64,000 bases of DNA from Umbelopsis ramanniana AG (GCF_025399195.1 NW_026252093.1:372001-436000), one strand, 5' to 3'; shown: positions 23,428 to 34,574, counted from the stretch's first letter. Numbers and translations: made by a program. Notes: a model not told the origin generated them from the letters alone.

Positions 23428-24919
23428 ATGGCATACTTGACAATAGAAACACAAAGAGCACCGAACACAAAGGCATTCACCTTCTGCTTTTATGTATCTG
23501 GCCATGGTATGTTCCTTGACAGTGTAATGAGTGCAAGCCTTCAGCATGGTTAACATTCGGTTGGGCGGGGCACTTTAGGATGGGGCCATGCAACTCGCGC
23601 GAATCAAATCATAGCCGACATACTTCGGCTACCTGCTGGACATAGGGTGTATGTGGTGTCAAACGCTACGGATTTCATCTTCCAAGGCGTCATCAAGATT
23701 GGTGCAGTGTATCGCCATTCGCTCATAGATGCCGGAGTCGTACAACCACTAGCTTACACTGTCGATAGAGAAGAAACCATCCAGCAGCTTACAACTTTCC
23801 TCGAGCACAGACCAGACACCATCGCAAAAGAAGTCAAATGGCTGAAAGAAGTGGGAGCAGACTGTGTTGTCTGCGATGCACCCTTCTTGCCTTGGTAAGT
23901 TACCGAAATAGTTCATCTGCAGAAAGTGGTGGATCTCATATTGAAACTTTCCTTTTTTGTTACATAGCGCTGCCGCTGCCGTTGCAGGCATTCCGGCGGC
24001 TATCGCAAGTAATTTTACATTTGATGAAGTGTATGAAGGACTTTGTGAAGGAGATGAATTGGATGAAGAAATCCGCAAGCTGAATCGGCAGGTGATAAGC
24101 GACTATCGCAACGCAGATTTACTCGTTCGCTTACCCGGAGCTATACGTATTCCGTCGTTCGACGACTCGGAAGACCTAGTGCCCATCACACCAGTAACAA
24201 GCAGTTTTCCTCATCGCAAAGGCGTTGTCAATGGAAAATTATCACTACCGGCTGTGTCGGTGTCCAATGTTCGATCGTACGATCCACTGATCCCTGAGCG
24301 TCGTATTCTTGACGTCCCGCTTGTGTTCCGAAAATTCCGACGACCCAGAGATGAGGTCTTAGCGGGGCTAAATATTCCAAAAGATATACGGGATACGCAC
24401 AAGGTACTGGTTTTATCGTTTGGAGGACAAATTCTCGGCAAAGAAGGGTGGGGGGACCCACTCCCTCCTAACTGGATCTGCATTGTCTGTTGTGCTTCTG
24501 ATGCCGCCAAACTTCCTGCCAAATTCTATAAAGCAACACGCGATGCATACGTCCCTGATCTGACCAACGCCGCGGATGTACTACTTGGCAAACTAGGCTA
24601 TGGTACTTGCAGTGAATGTATCGGCCATGGTACCCCTTTTGTTTATGTCCCAAGACCACAATTTATCGAGGAACATGGACTACTCAAGCTCATGAATAAC
24701 CAAGGAAGCGCTGTTGAATTACCACGAGAAGATTTTGAAGAAGGCCGATGGGCATCGTACATAGAGAAAGCAGCCGCTTTGCCCGGACGATGTGAACCTG
24801 AACGTCGGGTTGGCCATGACGGTGGTGAAGTAGCCGCCAGCGCACTGGAAAATTTCGTTATTGATCGAAAGCGATGGCTCGCAAAAACTGGAAGTATACC
24901 CGAGACCATTCCAGAGTAA
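23428..24919 (+). CDS. GT-B glycosyltransferase-like protein, arabinokinase N-terminal type
   Basis: Exons 23428-23506, 23579-23894 and 23968-24919 join to 448 aa. The first junction restores FYVSGHGWGHATR, the glycine-rich nucleotide-sugar loop found at the N-terminus of plant L-arabinokinase (there YVTGHGFGHATR). Then come HRVYVVSNATDFIF, LIDAGVVQPLAYTVDREE and DCVVCDAPFLPCAAAAVAGIPA, all aligning with that domain, and a C-terminal half with LVLSFGG and GYGTCSECIGHGTPFVYVPR typical of MurG-like GT-B folds. The GHMP kinase domain of plant ARA1 is absent. It probably binds a UDP- or other nucleotide-sugar, but no donor or acceptor can be named. The ATG at 23428 is the first one in phase. Confidence 0.75.
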
Positions 24920-25141
24920 ACTTAGATTTTCCTGTTCTCTCCACCCCTCTTATTGTAGACATTTCTTACATCCCACCCGCATTATTGCCTTAGAATATCT
25001 TGTTTTTACCCCCCAATGTGTCGATTATTGCCTTGCTTTTCCTCTCATACACATCAAAAGGCAAGCATGTTGAAAAATGATAGGGTGCTATTGAATTGCT
25101 TACAAATAGGTGGTGATATACAGAGCTGATCGTCGTCTAAT

Positions 25142-25522
25142 TTACAATAATGCGATGGGAAGACCTTCCTCTTCTTCATCCGATAGCCCAGGTAAGTTCA
25201 TGTCGTCTTCGTCCGCCTGGTTCATTATGTCCGGAGTACTGGGGTCCGGGTGGCCTTCGTCTTCGGATGGAGCAGGCTCAGTGTCGGCTTCCGACATGTG
25301 TTCCTGGAGCTCCTGTTCATCTACGTCAGACGCATAGGGATTCTGGCGTGCTCCAATGATTTTGAAATGCATGCTGGCTGATCCCGCTCTGACCAATTGC
25401 TCCTCGAGCTCTTGTTCGTCGTGTTCTAGTTGTTCGCTCATGTCCAGCAGAGATTGCTGTTGCTCGTACCATGCCGATGGAATGGCATTGGGCGCAAGGG
25501 ATGGGAATAGTGGGAAATTCAT
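25142..25522 (-). CDS. Small acidic protein, candidate APC15 (Mnd2-like) subunit
   Basis: A single frame of 126 aa with ATG at 25522. The N-terminus FPLFPSLAPNAIPSAWYE, followed by a Q/E-rich helix (SEQLEHDEQELEEQL), a short middle block (FKIIGARQNPYA) and a long Asp/Glu tail, has the same layout as anaphase-promoting complex subunit 15. In animals that subunit begins with an FPSL-Pro-W block, then an EQQ helix, then a G-x-P patch and an acidic tail. This is a weak, composition-assisted similarity, so I leave the symbol blank. If correct, it would promote mitotic checkpoint complex turnover on the APC/C. The 3' end lies 222 bp from the stop of the convergent glycosyltransferase gene. Confidence 0.6.
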   Translation of the reverse strand: MNFPLFPSLAPNAIPSAWYEQQQSLLDMSEQLEHDEQELEEQLVRAGSASMHFKIIGARQNPYASDVDEQELQEHMSEADTEPAPSEDEGHPDPSTPDIMNQADEDDMNLPGLSDEEEEGLPIALL

Positions 25523-25649
25523 TGCGCACGCGTTATGATAGTATCATACAAGATATTTTGTTGATGTGTTATTGGGATTTGTACATGAATATTGGGTATC
25601 AAACAAAAAGAAACGGTTGTTTTGCTCACTGTATCCAATGGCAAGCAAA

Positions 25650-25720
25650 ACGCGAAGAAAAAAAAAAGCGGGGACAAGAAATGAAAAAGTTGAAGAAAGG
25701 GAAAATGAGAAAAAAGGTTG
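25650..25720 (-). promoter_or_regulatory. CT-rich promoter tract of the small acidic protein gene
   Basis: The plus strand is nearly all purine here (many GAA and AAA strings), so the minus strand, which is the sense strand of the gene starting at 25522, is pyrimidine-rich 130-200 bp upstream of the ATG. The rest of 25523-25828 is intergenic with nothing else recognised. Confidence 0.4.
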
Positions 25721-25828
25721 GAATACAAGCTATATGACTATCTGTCCGTCTTTTTGGTACGAAAAAAAAAGGTTGCGTTGGCGTGGGTTCGGTTGGTTGG
25801 TGTCTGAAAAACCAAGACGTCGGCTTGA

Positions 25829-27040
25829 CTATCCAACTAATCGAACCTTCACTTTCATCTCTCGCACTATCAGTCCTCGAAACTTTTCTCGTACCATTTC
25901 CAACCATCTTCGTCTACAGCTGTCATCAAGGTTGCGGATCCACTGTTCAGCTTCTCCACCTTTCTCCACAACCGCGTACCGAACGAGGACCTTGTCTCGT
26001 ATGACTTCGCCTGGAGCAATCTGAGGAGCATTGTTTAGAAATAGGACGACCTTGACTTTGCCATCAAAAATAACGCCTGCACTAGGTCGAATAAAATAGC
26101 GTTCTTGTCGAGGAGAACACAGTGTCAAAAACTTGTAAACAATTAAATGATCACTGGATGTGTTGCAGAGTTCAAAAGGAAGGGTAGCTCCTCTTATCAA
26201 GGGTTGTTTGAAGATCAACCGCTTAGGATCCGCTTTGCCTAATCCGCTGTTCACAATATTGACCATCAGACAGCGTGGTTGATCAGCTCTCTTCATGCGG
26301 GGGATGGGGGATGGTTCCACAAATGTAACACGTCGTTTTGAGTATGACACTTCGTCACCGTCTTCGGTTGAATTAGTATCGGTTGAGATTGAAAACAAAG
26401 TGGATGAAGAATCTTGATGAGTGGATGTACTCCTACTTCGTCGAATAATGGATGTAGGTTTATTGGCGTCGTCTATTCTGGGAACGGCGATGACTTTTGG
26501 CTGCTGTATATTTCGGTTGATCATCAGCTGTTCAACTTCGTCCTCCTCATCTTCCTCATCTTCATCGTCGTCTGAATCCTGTTGTCGGAAGGATCGTCTT
26601 TTGCTGGGTTTTGATTGATACTGTGGTGGAGCGTGCTGGGCAAGCAGCAATCTTCTTAATACGTCATGGTTGTTTGTGTCGTGGTCTTTTGTTATGGATC
26701 GCCTCCTATCGGGCGGCATTTGTACAGTTGAATGAAGGTTCTTAGTGCTTTTTTCGTCTTGCTTTGGCTCGGTCTTGGACTTTCTAGCTTTTAAAGCCAA
26801 CGATCGAAGCGTTCGTAAAAAGCCTTCCTTTTGTGGTTCGCTATCGATTACGGCAGGATGGGATTCCTTTCGATAAAATAACGACGTGGTCATGGAAAGA
26901 AAGGACCGAGCACTTTTGGCACTGTTGGCGCTCTTCTCACTATAAACGGAGGATGCATAGCTTTTCCTTTGCCGAGAAGAACCTTTGTTGAAATGGGGTA
27001 CAGCATGAGCTGAAGCCGAGCTTGTATCGACCATCTGCAT
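25829..27040 (-). CDS. MSP-domain (VAP-like) protein with long basic/acidic N-terminus
   Basis: A single exon of 403 aa (ATG at 27040, second ATG at 27034). The C-terminal ~125 residues look like a major-sperm-protein fold: RLIFKQPLIRGATLPFELCN, then DHLIVYKFLTLCSPRQERYFIRPSAGVI, the usual sequence of an MSP domain. MSP domains of VAP proteins bind FFAT peptides at ER contact sites. No C-terminal transmembrane anchor is visible, so this protein would be soluble or tethered by a partner. Residues 1-150 are Ser/Lys/Arg-rich. Residues ~155-175 are a run of D and E. An RRVTF string near residue 235 fits a PP1 RVxF motif. Confidence 0.7.
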   Translation of the reverse strand: MQMVDTSSASAHAVPHFNKGSSRQRKSYASSVYSEKSANSAKSARSFLSMTTSLFYRKESHPAVIDSEPQKEGFLRTLRSLALKARKSKTEPKQDEKSTKNLHSTVQMPPDRRRSITKDHDTNNHDVLRRLLLAQHAPPQYQSKPSKRRSFRQQDSDDDEDEEDEEDEVEQLMINRNIQQPKVIAVPRIDDANKPTSIIRRSRSTSTHQDSSSTLFSISTDTNSTEDGDEVSYSKRRVTFVEPSPIPRMKRADQPRCLMVNIVNSGLGKADPKRLIFKQPLIRGATLPFELCNTSSDHLIVYKFLTLCSPRQERYFIRPSAGVIFDGKVKVVLFLNNAPQIAPGEVIRDKVLVRYAVVEKGGEAEQWIRNLDDSCRRRWLEMVREKFRGLIVREMKVKVRLVG

Positions 27041-28782
27041 CGAGCGAGGTTTTGGGTGATATTATAACAAATGATATCGCCAAGTCTGTAAAGACGATGC
27101 GAGGTAAGTGGTTGGGCAGTAATATGCTGAGGCTATTCCTTTCGCTGATGATGAAAGAAAGAAAAAAATAGCTTGATGAAGATAGAGAAAGCAAAAACTT
27201 CTCCCCAAAAGAAAGAGAGAAAGAAGGAAGAAAAAAGGCGAATGATACAAATAAAAGTGCTTGAAAGGGGCCCAAATGATGTATACAAAACGACGTCGGG
27301 CGAAACTCAAAATGGCTTGTGCTCTTTTTCCCTCCAGTCAGACGTGGTTCCATCCCCACATTTATTCGTTTGTCTATGAAAACGTTGTCGCATTTCAGTT
27401 GAATGATCAGCATAAAAAAAATTGGTTGGGGGGAAAATGACTACAATGGCTGTCATGCATTGGCTCAAGCGTCCCTTTTTTCCTCCCCAATGCCCCACAC
27501 AACAACACCCGAGAGAGACTGGTGATCAGCACCTTGGACCCAACTGGGCAATTTAAAATCCCATATCAGGTCATCCGCGGTGTCACACCTTAACGGAAAT
27601 CGCTGTTCAAAACTTTTGAGGTGGTAAGCTCTCAACCACATAGACAAGTATCCATCTTGACGACTTCTTGTAAGGCGAACGGCAGCAGGAATAGGGTGTT
27701 GTTCATGCCAAATCGCGGTAGGCTGACCGTGCGTATGGGTCACATTCGACTTAGCCAGCGATCAGTGTTTGCCCATGTTTGCCGTGCGTCCCAATTTTTA
27801 TTTTTTCCCGCATCTGTTTGATGAGAAATTGCACCACATTTTTCTCCTTACGTTTAAACACTTTGAAGGCCCACTATCCATCTCCGTATCAACATGCCAA
27901 TTTTTTTTCAAGTATTCCACTCTGCATCGTTTCTATTTCATCCAAAAATTGCATATATTTCTGTTACACTGAATACAGCTCTATCAAATATGGCAGTTGA
28001 CATGCTGAAAGTGGTGGTGTGGTGTTGCCTAGTTTATATGGGCAGTACATATAATTTCTCGTCTGTACACCAATCCATCGATTTTCTTTTCGTCGTGAAA
28101 AAAAAGAGGAGAGAGTGCGTTGGGGAGGGCTGAAGACAGGGCATGGTCTTACTTATCCAACCGCCCGCCCCCTTGAGATCACCATGCATTGACAGTCAGT
28201 GGTGACAGGCGCGCCAAGCGGTAATGAAAAATAGGGTGAGAGAGGCAAGCCATGATAGACTATCTAAAAGGGAAGGAGATCACCGTCAACCTCTGAAAAA
28301 AGTGACAAAAATGACAAACCAGCCCATCCTGTATCACACCAGTGATCATGGCGCCGCCGCCCAAGCATGAAATGGATAGGTTGGTACCGCACATGTCGGT
28401 GCAAAGTGCGGTACTCAGTTCAGCCAGCGGACACAAACCTTCTTCATCATCATCACCACCACGCTGCCTCGGTCATTGGAAGGGAGGGGTGACCAACCAT
28501 ACTTCCCCCAACAATCTCATTTCAGTTCAAACTGGGGACGTTTCATCCATGACAAAATGAAAAGCGGCTGCGTAACCTGGGCAGTTCTGAGCATAAGCAA
28601 AGTTGACATGGCTGCAAGTTGACAGTAAAATTTTTTCCACGTTCCCTGCATTTCATTGTGACGTCCAGGATTATGATACATAGAAATTTTATAATAGGAG
28701 AATCTGAAGTTTTGTATAGACGACATGTTTGCGATAATAAAGAAAAGCAATAAGCAATACACCATAGAACGAAAAAAAGATA
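27041..28782. other. 1.7 kb intergenic, no supported gene
   Basis: This stretch lies between the start of the MSP-domain gene and the 3' end of the caleosin gene, both on the minus strand. The first ~200 bp (purine-rich on the plus strand at 27147-27240) is a CT-rich leader for the MSP-domain gene. Several short open frames on the minus strand (27062-27413) could be upstream ORFs in a long leader. The remainder has T-rich and C-rich patches, but no exon pairs, RNA gene or repeat that I can support. Confidence 0.5.
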
Positions 28783-30806
28783 TTATGCAGAATACAAGTC
28801 TTTCAACGTTGTTCGAGTCACCACACCAATGGCGGGATCGTGCAGCATTGAATAGGTGGCTATCCACTGCACCTTGTTGACAGCCCTGCATACAAAAAAA
28901 AAGCTCCCAATCAGAATCATCTCCTGGCAATGCAAGCTCAAAATGATAAAAAGAATTGGGTACTTACCATCGAGTGGTGGTCCAGACTAGACCCTTCTCC
29001 TTTCCAACCGCATGCATAGCACGGAGACCATCCCAGAAACTGAGTCCCTCAACATTAATCAAATCCTGAGCTCCCATGGATTGTTCCATTCTAGAATCGT
29101 TTTGACGGGCTTCGGCAGCACCAGCGGACAAGCCATCAATCCCCTTTCGGAGACCAAGTTCAGAGACCTTAACGCGTCGTCCAAATGTACGAAGAACTTC
29201 CTCCAACTTCTTTCCTGTCTGGCCATGGGTTAACAATGGGGTACGGGCCAAAATTCTGGGCAACACCTTGGTGTAGATAGGGAGTGTCAAAATGTCCACG
29301 ATGGATCGATAGATGAATGGAATAGAGTATGGGGAGGTGAGAGGAGACAAACGCAAGTGGATAACGAATGTAGTGGGAAGCGTGATGAAGAAATTATATC
29401 CCAGACCACGGAGAGCTGTACAAAAGGTAGATGGATATTTAGGAACGGCTAGTAAATCACTTGCGAGTTTACGAAGGATACTTACAAACAAAAGTGTCAA
29501 AGAGGGTGATCTTTCCTCTCTGCTTGCGATCGAAATATGAGATATGTCGCATAACAGCGCCTTTGCCATCTTCTTCATCAATTTCCTCAGCTTCTGCAAC
29601 TTCAATGGATTTTTCCATTTCAGGAGCAACATTGGCATCTTCACCACCGTGAACATATTTACGAGCCTCTCTTCGAGTTTCTTCCTTAAGGATTTCGTCT
29701 TCATTAAAGACAGGAAGTGAGTCGACTGGCTTGGCTTTGGCAGAAGGCGGGGCATCTTTCAAATTTTCTTTTGTAATGTCTGCGAAAGATCGATCAGGTG
29801 TGTTATCCTTGACTATATCAATCTTTACGTTAGTATGGGCATTCGATCATGAACCATTCGAAACATGAGATAACGTACCAGATTTCTCCTGTAACATATC
29901 ATGTGCGCTTGGCAGATCCGACAAATCTGTCACAGGTGAGTTCGTATCCCTTGCTTCCTCAAGAGGTGGGAAGTTAGGCTTGACGGGCTTAGGAGCCTCA
30001 ACCTTTTGAGCAGCCACAGGCTTTTCATTTTTTGGTTCTTTTGGTTCTTTTGGTTCTTCCGGTGGAGGAGTTTTGGAAGCGATTTTGGCAAATGACTGGG
30101 CAGGAGGAGGAGGTGGTATTTTGACGCCTATTTGTAAAAAAAAAAAAAAAAAAAAAACCATGTTCATTGTCTGGCTTCGGATACTGTATATATATCGCTT
30201 CCAATCAATATTACTTACTGTCTTCATTGAGCATTTCATTAACATCTGGCAAATCGCTAAGATCACTGGTTTGAGGAGCTTCCTGATCTTTGGCAGTCTC
30301 GTCTAATGGAGGGAAATCGCGGTTCTCTGTGGCAGATGCATAACTTCTATCAGGATTAGGTGGCTCAGTGGTGTTCTCAGGGTGAACTTTATCGTGTTGT
30401 TCCTCCAAAATATCTGAAACGCCTTGACTTTTGGGAGCAGGCTCCAACTCGCCCGCCTTTTCCAACTGTTCTGTAGCCTGCTGTGGAGTCGGAAATTCCT
30501 CATCTTGGCGATTTTGATGCTCAGCAACCTCTGCATAACTGGCGTGATCCTTAGTGTTCTCCCAGGCATTGGGTCGATGTTCCGCTGCTTCCTTTGGTAC
30601 TTCCTCAGCAATATCTGCCCAGGATCGGTCGTTACTCAAACTTCCACTGGATCGATCCAGACTGCTAGGTGACTGAGATCCAAGGGGTGGAAATTCGGAC
30701 TGATTTTCAGTGATAGATTCTGAAGACAAGCCTAGGTTAGCAAAGACAATTTGAATCGCAACGTGAACAGTCAAAGAAGGTACATACCATTGTTATTGGT
30801 GCTCAT
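28783..30806 (-). CDS. Caleosin-like protein with repeat-rich N-terminal extension
   Basis: Six exons (30788-30806, 30219-30719, 29879-30127, 29486-29812, 28968-29415, 28783-28885) join in phase to 548 aa. The C-terminal ~260 residues resemble caleosins: an EF-hand-like segment (MRHISYFDRKQRGKITLFDTF), then LRGLGYNFFITLPTTFVIHL, a membrane hairpin candidate with a Pro-rich knot (LSPLTSPYSIP), and a distal WAVNKVQWIATYSMLHDP block. Caleosins are lipid-droplet or ER Ca-binding proteins, some with haem peroxygenase activity. The first ~270 residues are acidic and repeat-rich: DRSWADIAE, DRSYASATE and DRSFADITK, three FPPL strings and two LSDLP...ML strings. This architecture is not one I know. 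The EF-hand has R and G in place of some Ca ligands. Exon 1 encodes only six full codons. Confidence 0.78.
30136..30157. repeat. A22 homopolymer in a caleosin-gene intron
   Basis: Twenty-two consecutive A on the plus strand read as T22 on the sense strand. They form the pyrimidine tract only 8 nt from the acceptor of the intron 30128-30218. The run is likely to vary in length between isolates. Confidence 0.9.
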
Positions 30807-31835
30807 GGTTGAAGACTGTGTTTCGTGTCGAAGCTTTTATTGCACACACAAACTAGAGATAAAGATAAGCAACGAAACGTGTGCAGCTGGCTGTCGGTTA
30901 CGGCTCTGTAATAGGCAATAGGAAGCTTCATGTTAGAACCGTACGGTACAGCTATGAAGTATGAAAATAATCGAACGATTTTTTGGTCGCCTTCTTTCCG
31001 TCCGTCAAAAACGAGAGTCTTTGTGACCGGTGGCTCGTGCACTCTGTCACCTTTCGAAGCTTTCGACTTGACCCACAACATCAAGAGCTCCGTCAAATAT
31101 AGAATTAAAAAGTAAAACACAAATACTTACAAGTTGTTAGAGAAAAGCGAATACGCAAAGCAAAGGTTTCGTAACAAAAAGAGTTCATATATGCAATTTT
31201 TAAACGGTAATGAAACGACGTCATAATTATGAGGTGGTTGACTGAGTTTTGAAATTTTTTTGCTCTGTGCAAAAAATGAGCTCAGGAACAGTGATGTTAT
31301 TCTATGGCCGTCCGAGAAATAACGATGCGTCCACGCTCTAGATGCAGCCCCCGGGTATGATACATTGTTGACCTCTATTTATACTTATGCTTTTGGTAAG
31401 AGAACTAATATACGACGAAGTTTATCATGCTTGCAATCGTCTACCACTAAGTTTGCAATGACTGTAGCTCTCTTGACACTTATCTCACGTGAGGCTACGA
31501 TAGAATTTTCCATGTTAAGCTGAGCCTAAAAGTCTTCGTTGTCATCATGGGGAATTCGGAATAAGCTTTCGTCCCTTGACATTTGAAAGCACAAACCCGA
31601 GATAATACAATGTGTTATCCCGAGCTTGCATGGTTTTCCGGTATGGCTGAAAATAACCATGCATGAAAGGTACCTGAACATATGGTTCATTTTACTATTG
31701 CAAACAGGTACTAGGCTCTCTCATACCAATTGCACGCCCCTGAATGGTAAACTACATTAATCCATTTGCCCATTGCTTCAGATATTGATGCGTTAACAGA
31801 GCGAATCCTTTATTATATCTTGTTTCCATGATATC
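30807..31835. other. Intergenic, no supported gene
   Basis: About 1 kb between the start of the caleosin-like gene and the 3' end of the HD-domain gene. It should hold the caleosin promoter. Small frames on either strand lack domains and in-phase partners. No repeat or RNA gene is recognised. Confidence 0.5.
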
Positions 31836-32613
31836 TTACTTTGAATCATACTTATCCATGACCTTGTTGTTTCTAATGAGATCAATGAAGTTTATTGACT
31901 CGCCAGAAGTTGTATGGCATCCTGGCTTATGCTGACACTCTTTATCCATCAAATCCGCAAAATGACAGTTGAACCCTAATCTGGGATACTTTTTCACAAT
32001 GTCGTCTATGGTGTTGACATCGTATAGTTCCGGATTTCGACCGATTACATCAATCGTAGTACCCATCTGTATCAACTGTCCTGTTTTTCGAATTTGGCCG
32101 GGGACAAAGTCACAGTGCCTGATGATAGCTTCTGCAACCTCGTCGGCTTGCAAGTTTGAGGCTCCAAATTCCAACAGCTTCTCTCGAGCATGAATCCCAC
32201 CCCAAAATTCGAACGATAGAGAGGTGCTAAGATGATACTTTGGTGCCACTCCAATATCATGGAATAACGAGGTCAAATAGTATGTTTCAAGGTCGGCGTT
32301 CCAATCAGGGAATTGGTCACTTGCAACCACAGCTCCAAGGTAAAAGACTCTGTTAGAGTGATTCCACATGACTGGATCAAGCTCACTATGAGTATACTGA
32401 GCAGTCTTGATAGCGACCTCCGAATCAGGGACTGCAATAGACGCTATGTCGATGTATTTTGCAGGATGAACACCATGCTCTCGCAACATACGATCAACCT
32501 CTCGCTCCACCGCTACAGATGAGCTGTTAAATCGACGCCTAGCATGAAATTTAATTGAGCGCAAACGGTGTATTACCTGAATCAGCTAATTCTCGTGCAA
32601 GTTGGGATGTCAT
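31836..32613 (-). CDS. Cyanamide-hydratase-like HD-domain protein (DDI2/3 type)
   Basis: Exons 32577-32613 and 31836-32512 join to 237 aa. Only the acceptor CTGTAG before 32512 gives the right phase, yielding MTSQLARELADSAVEREVD. The HD superfamily metal ligands are visible as MWNHSNRVF, LTSLFHDIGV and AIIRHCDF. WGGIHARE and the C-terminal FADLMDKECQHKPGCH block follow the pattern of fungal cyanamide hydratases and yeast Ddi2/Ddi3. Those enzymes hydrate cyanamide to urea using Zn or Fe. In this genome the natural substrate is unknown. Several fungal HD proteins of this kind act in alkaloid or isocyanide metabolism, so a non-cyanamide role is possible. A TATA box lies about 50 bp upstream. Confidence 0.82.
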
Positions 32614-32662
32614 TTTTGATAGTATTGTATTTCAATAACTGCTTTGATTCTGATGGTTGGCG

Positions 32663-32670
32663 TTTTTATA
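32663..32670 (-). promoter_or_regulatory. TATA box of the HD-domain gene
   Basis: TATAAAAA on the minus strand is 50-57 bp upstream of the ATG at 32613. Confidence 0.5.
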
Positions 32671-33316
32671 CCTTTGTTCAAATTTTTGCTATTAGTAATT
32701 GCCGTTACCGGCAAATTTCTGCATTCTGTGAATATCGCCCGCGCATGTCCGACCCAAGTGTAAAATTCTTGTAACGCAGCCGAGACGTTCATGAATTTAA
32801 ACAGTGTCTTCATAAAAATGTGCCAGAGGGTGGTAACGGTGACATCTGCGGTTCTAATGAGATGACAGCTCAGGAATAGATTGCTGCGTTGCGTTGAAAC
32901 AGGTTGGTAGAGTGCCGATTTCAGTCACTTAGTACCATAAAGGGAATTACAAACATACGGGCTGGCACAGCCCCCTTCGTCTGGGGTTGCCACAAAAATT
33001 ACGTCCAACACCTTATTTTTAAGACTTTGAAGATCATCTGCAGCTCTAAGTGGTTCAACTGCGCCGCCTTCAAGGAAGAAATGACCAATGTAACGTTGCT
33101 TAGTCAAGAAGCGTGAGTTGCATTGTGTCGCACGTGGCTCATACTGACCAAACTGAGAAACAATGACAACCATCTCCATATTCTCTATCCAGTGCGCAAC
33201 TGTATACCATTGCTTAGCCCATCGAAGGTCGACACGTAACAAAATGATTAGTACGCCTACGCCTTTGATAGTCAAAATTAAGAAAGAGAGAAATCATTTA
33301 TTTAACAGCTAGATGT
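32671..33316. other. Intergenic, no supported gene
   Basis: About 650 bp between the HD-domain promoter and the phosphomannomutase 3' end. A minus-strand open frame at 32925-33275 lacks an ATG and any known domain, so I do not call it. Confidence 0.5.
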
Positions 33317-34574
33317 CTAGAAAAAGAGCTCGTTAAGGATCTTCATGGTCTCCTCAGGGTTCTTGACAGAGTGACCTTCAACATCAGGGTGGGTGTAGAT
33401 TTCATAGTCATTACCGCCTTCATAAGTCTTGTCACCGAAGAAGTGGACTTTCGTGAAACCTTGGTCCTTAATGTGACGCAAGCAGTAGGTCTTATCCCAT
33501 CCAGTGGGAAAGACATCGAATGAAATTTGTCCACCAATGGAGTAAGTGAGCTCGAGATGGGGGAAAGCAGCTCTCAAGTCTGAAACAAACTTCTTGCGAA
33601 GTCCTCGTGCCTAAAGAGAGATGCGCCTGTCAACATAATGCCCAGTGTTCACATTTCACAGTCACTCGACTTGAAAACATACCAAATCATACTTTTCAAA
33701 CTCATTACGCTCTTCTTGCCTACATAAATGGGGAAATAAATTGGTTCATATGAGTATGATGGTTTTCGTGACTCGCATATTATAGCCAGGTATATTTGGA
33801 AAAGATACTGTACGAGCAGTTACGACCGATAGGGGAAACGTTGATCATGCCCTTGCGGAATTCAATAAAGGTACCGCTGTAAAACAAAAAGCGTTAGAAA
33901 AATCGCTTGAAACACGGTAACTGGATAGCACCGATCACACCCCCACATACTTACCGCTTCTTAGGTAAGTCCATATCAGCGATATATCGAAGAATGAAGT
34001 TGACAAGCTTGTTATACTCCTCGTCACCGATCCACTCAATAAAGCTCTAAATCGTAAATTGGATTAGCTAACTTGAGCCACTACGTCTCCCACTCTCTCG
34101 CAAACTACGACACGCACCTGTGCTGGAAGCTTCTGTCCAAGGCAGAAGGCAGTCAAGCCATTCTCAGAGAAACAGTAGTCGAAGTCGGCCAAGACTGTCA
34201 AAAAGTGCGCGTGGCATGTCAAATTTTGCGTGACCCTGGACAAATTAAACACAATCTAGACCAAAACGTGAAGAACATACCAGTAGAACCAAGCTGTTCC
34301 ACTTGCTTTGGGAAATCAGAACCTCCAACAAATCCTACAACACACTCCTTGCGAAGCTTTTGAAGAAGGGCGCGCATTTCGTCTGACATGGACTACACAA
34401 TAGGGGTGTGTTAATATAAGCTCTAAGCGTGACGAGACTTCGGGTATAGGCGTTTTTGAAACGCTTCAACGGCCACTTTCTTACCAAACGAGCAGGGGTG
34501 AGAGTTCCGTCTACATCAAAAAGGCAGATGGTGTCAGGGCGCTTGCGATCGGCAAATGATGATGTGGAAGACAT
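33317..34574 (-). CDS. SEC53: Phosphomannomutase
   Basis: Seven exons (34485-34574, 34281-34392, 34118-34194, 33955-34046, 33814-33876, 33683-33719, 33317-33610) join to 254 aa, the usual length of eukaryotic PMM. The HAD nucleophile motif [13 protein letters not shown] is near residue 20. [47 protein letters not shown], and [20 protein letters not shown] with DVEGHSV follow, all diagnostic. The enzyme converts mannose-6-phosphate to mannose-1-phosphate for GDP-mannose, feeding N- and O-glycosylation, GPI anchors and cell-wall mannan in the cytosol. One exon is only 37 nt. A TATA box is about 42 bp upstream of the ATG. Confidence 0.96.

Noticed and set aside
32925-33275. 117-codon minus-strand open frame between the HD protein and phosphomannomutase
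   Set aside because: It begins at TTG, not ATG, has no recognisable domain, and I found no exons to join it to.
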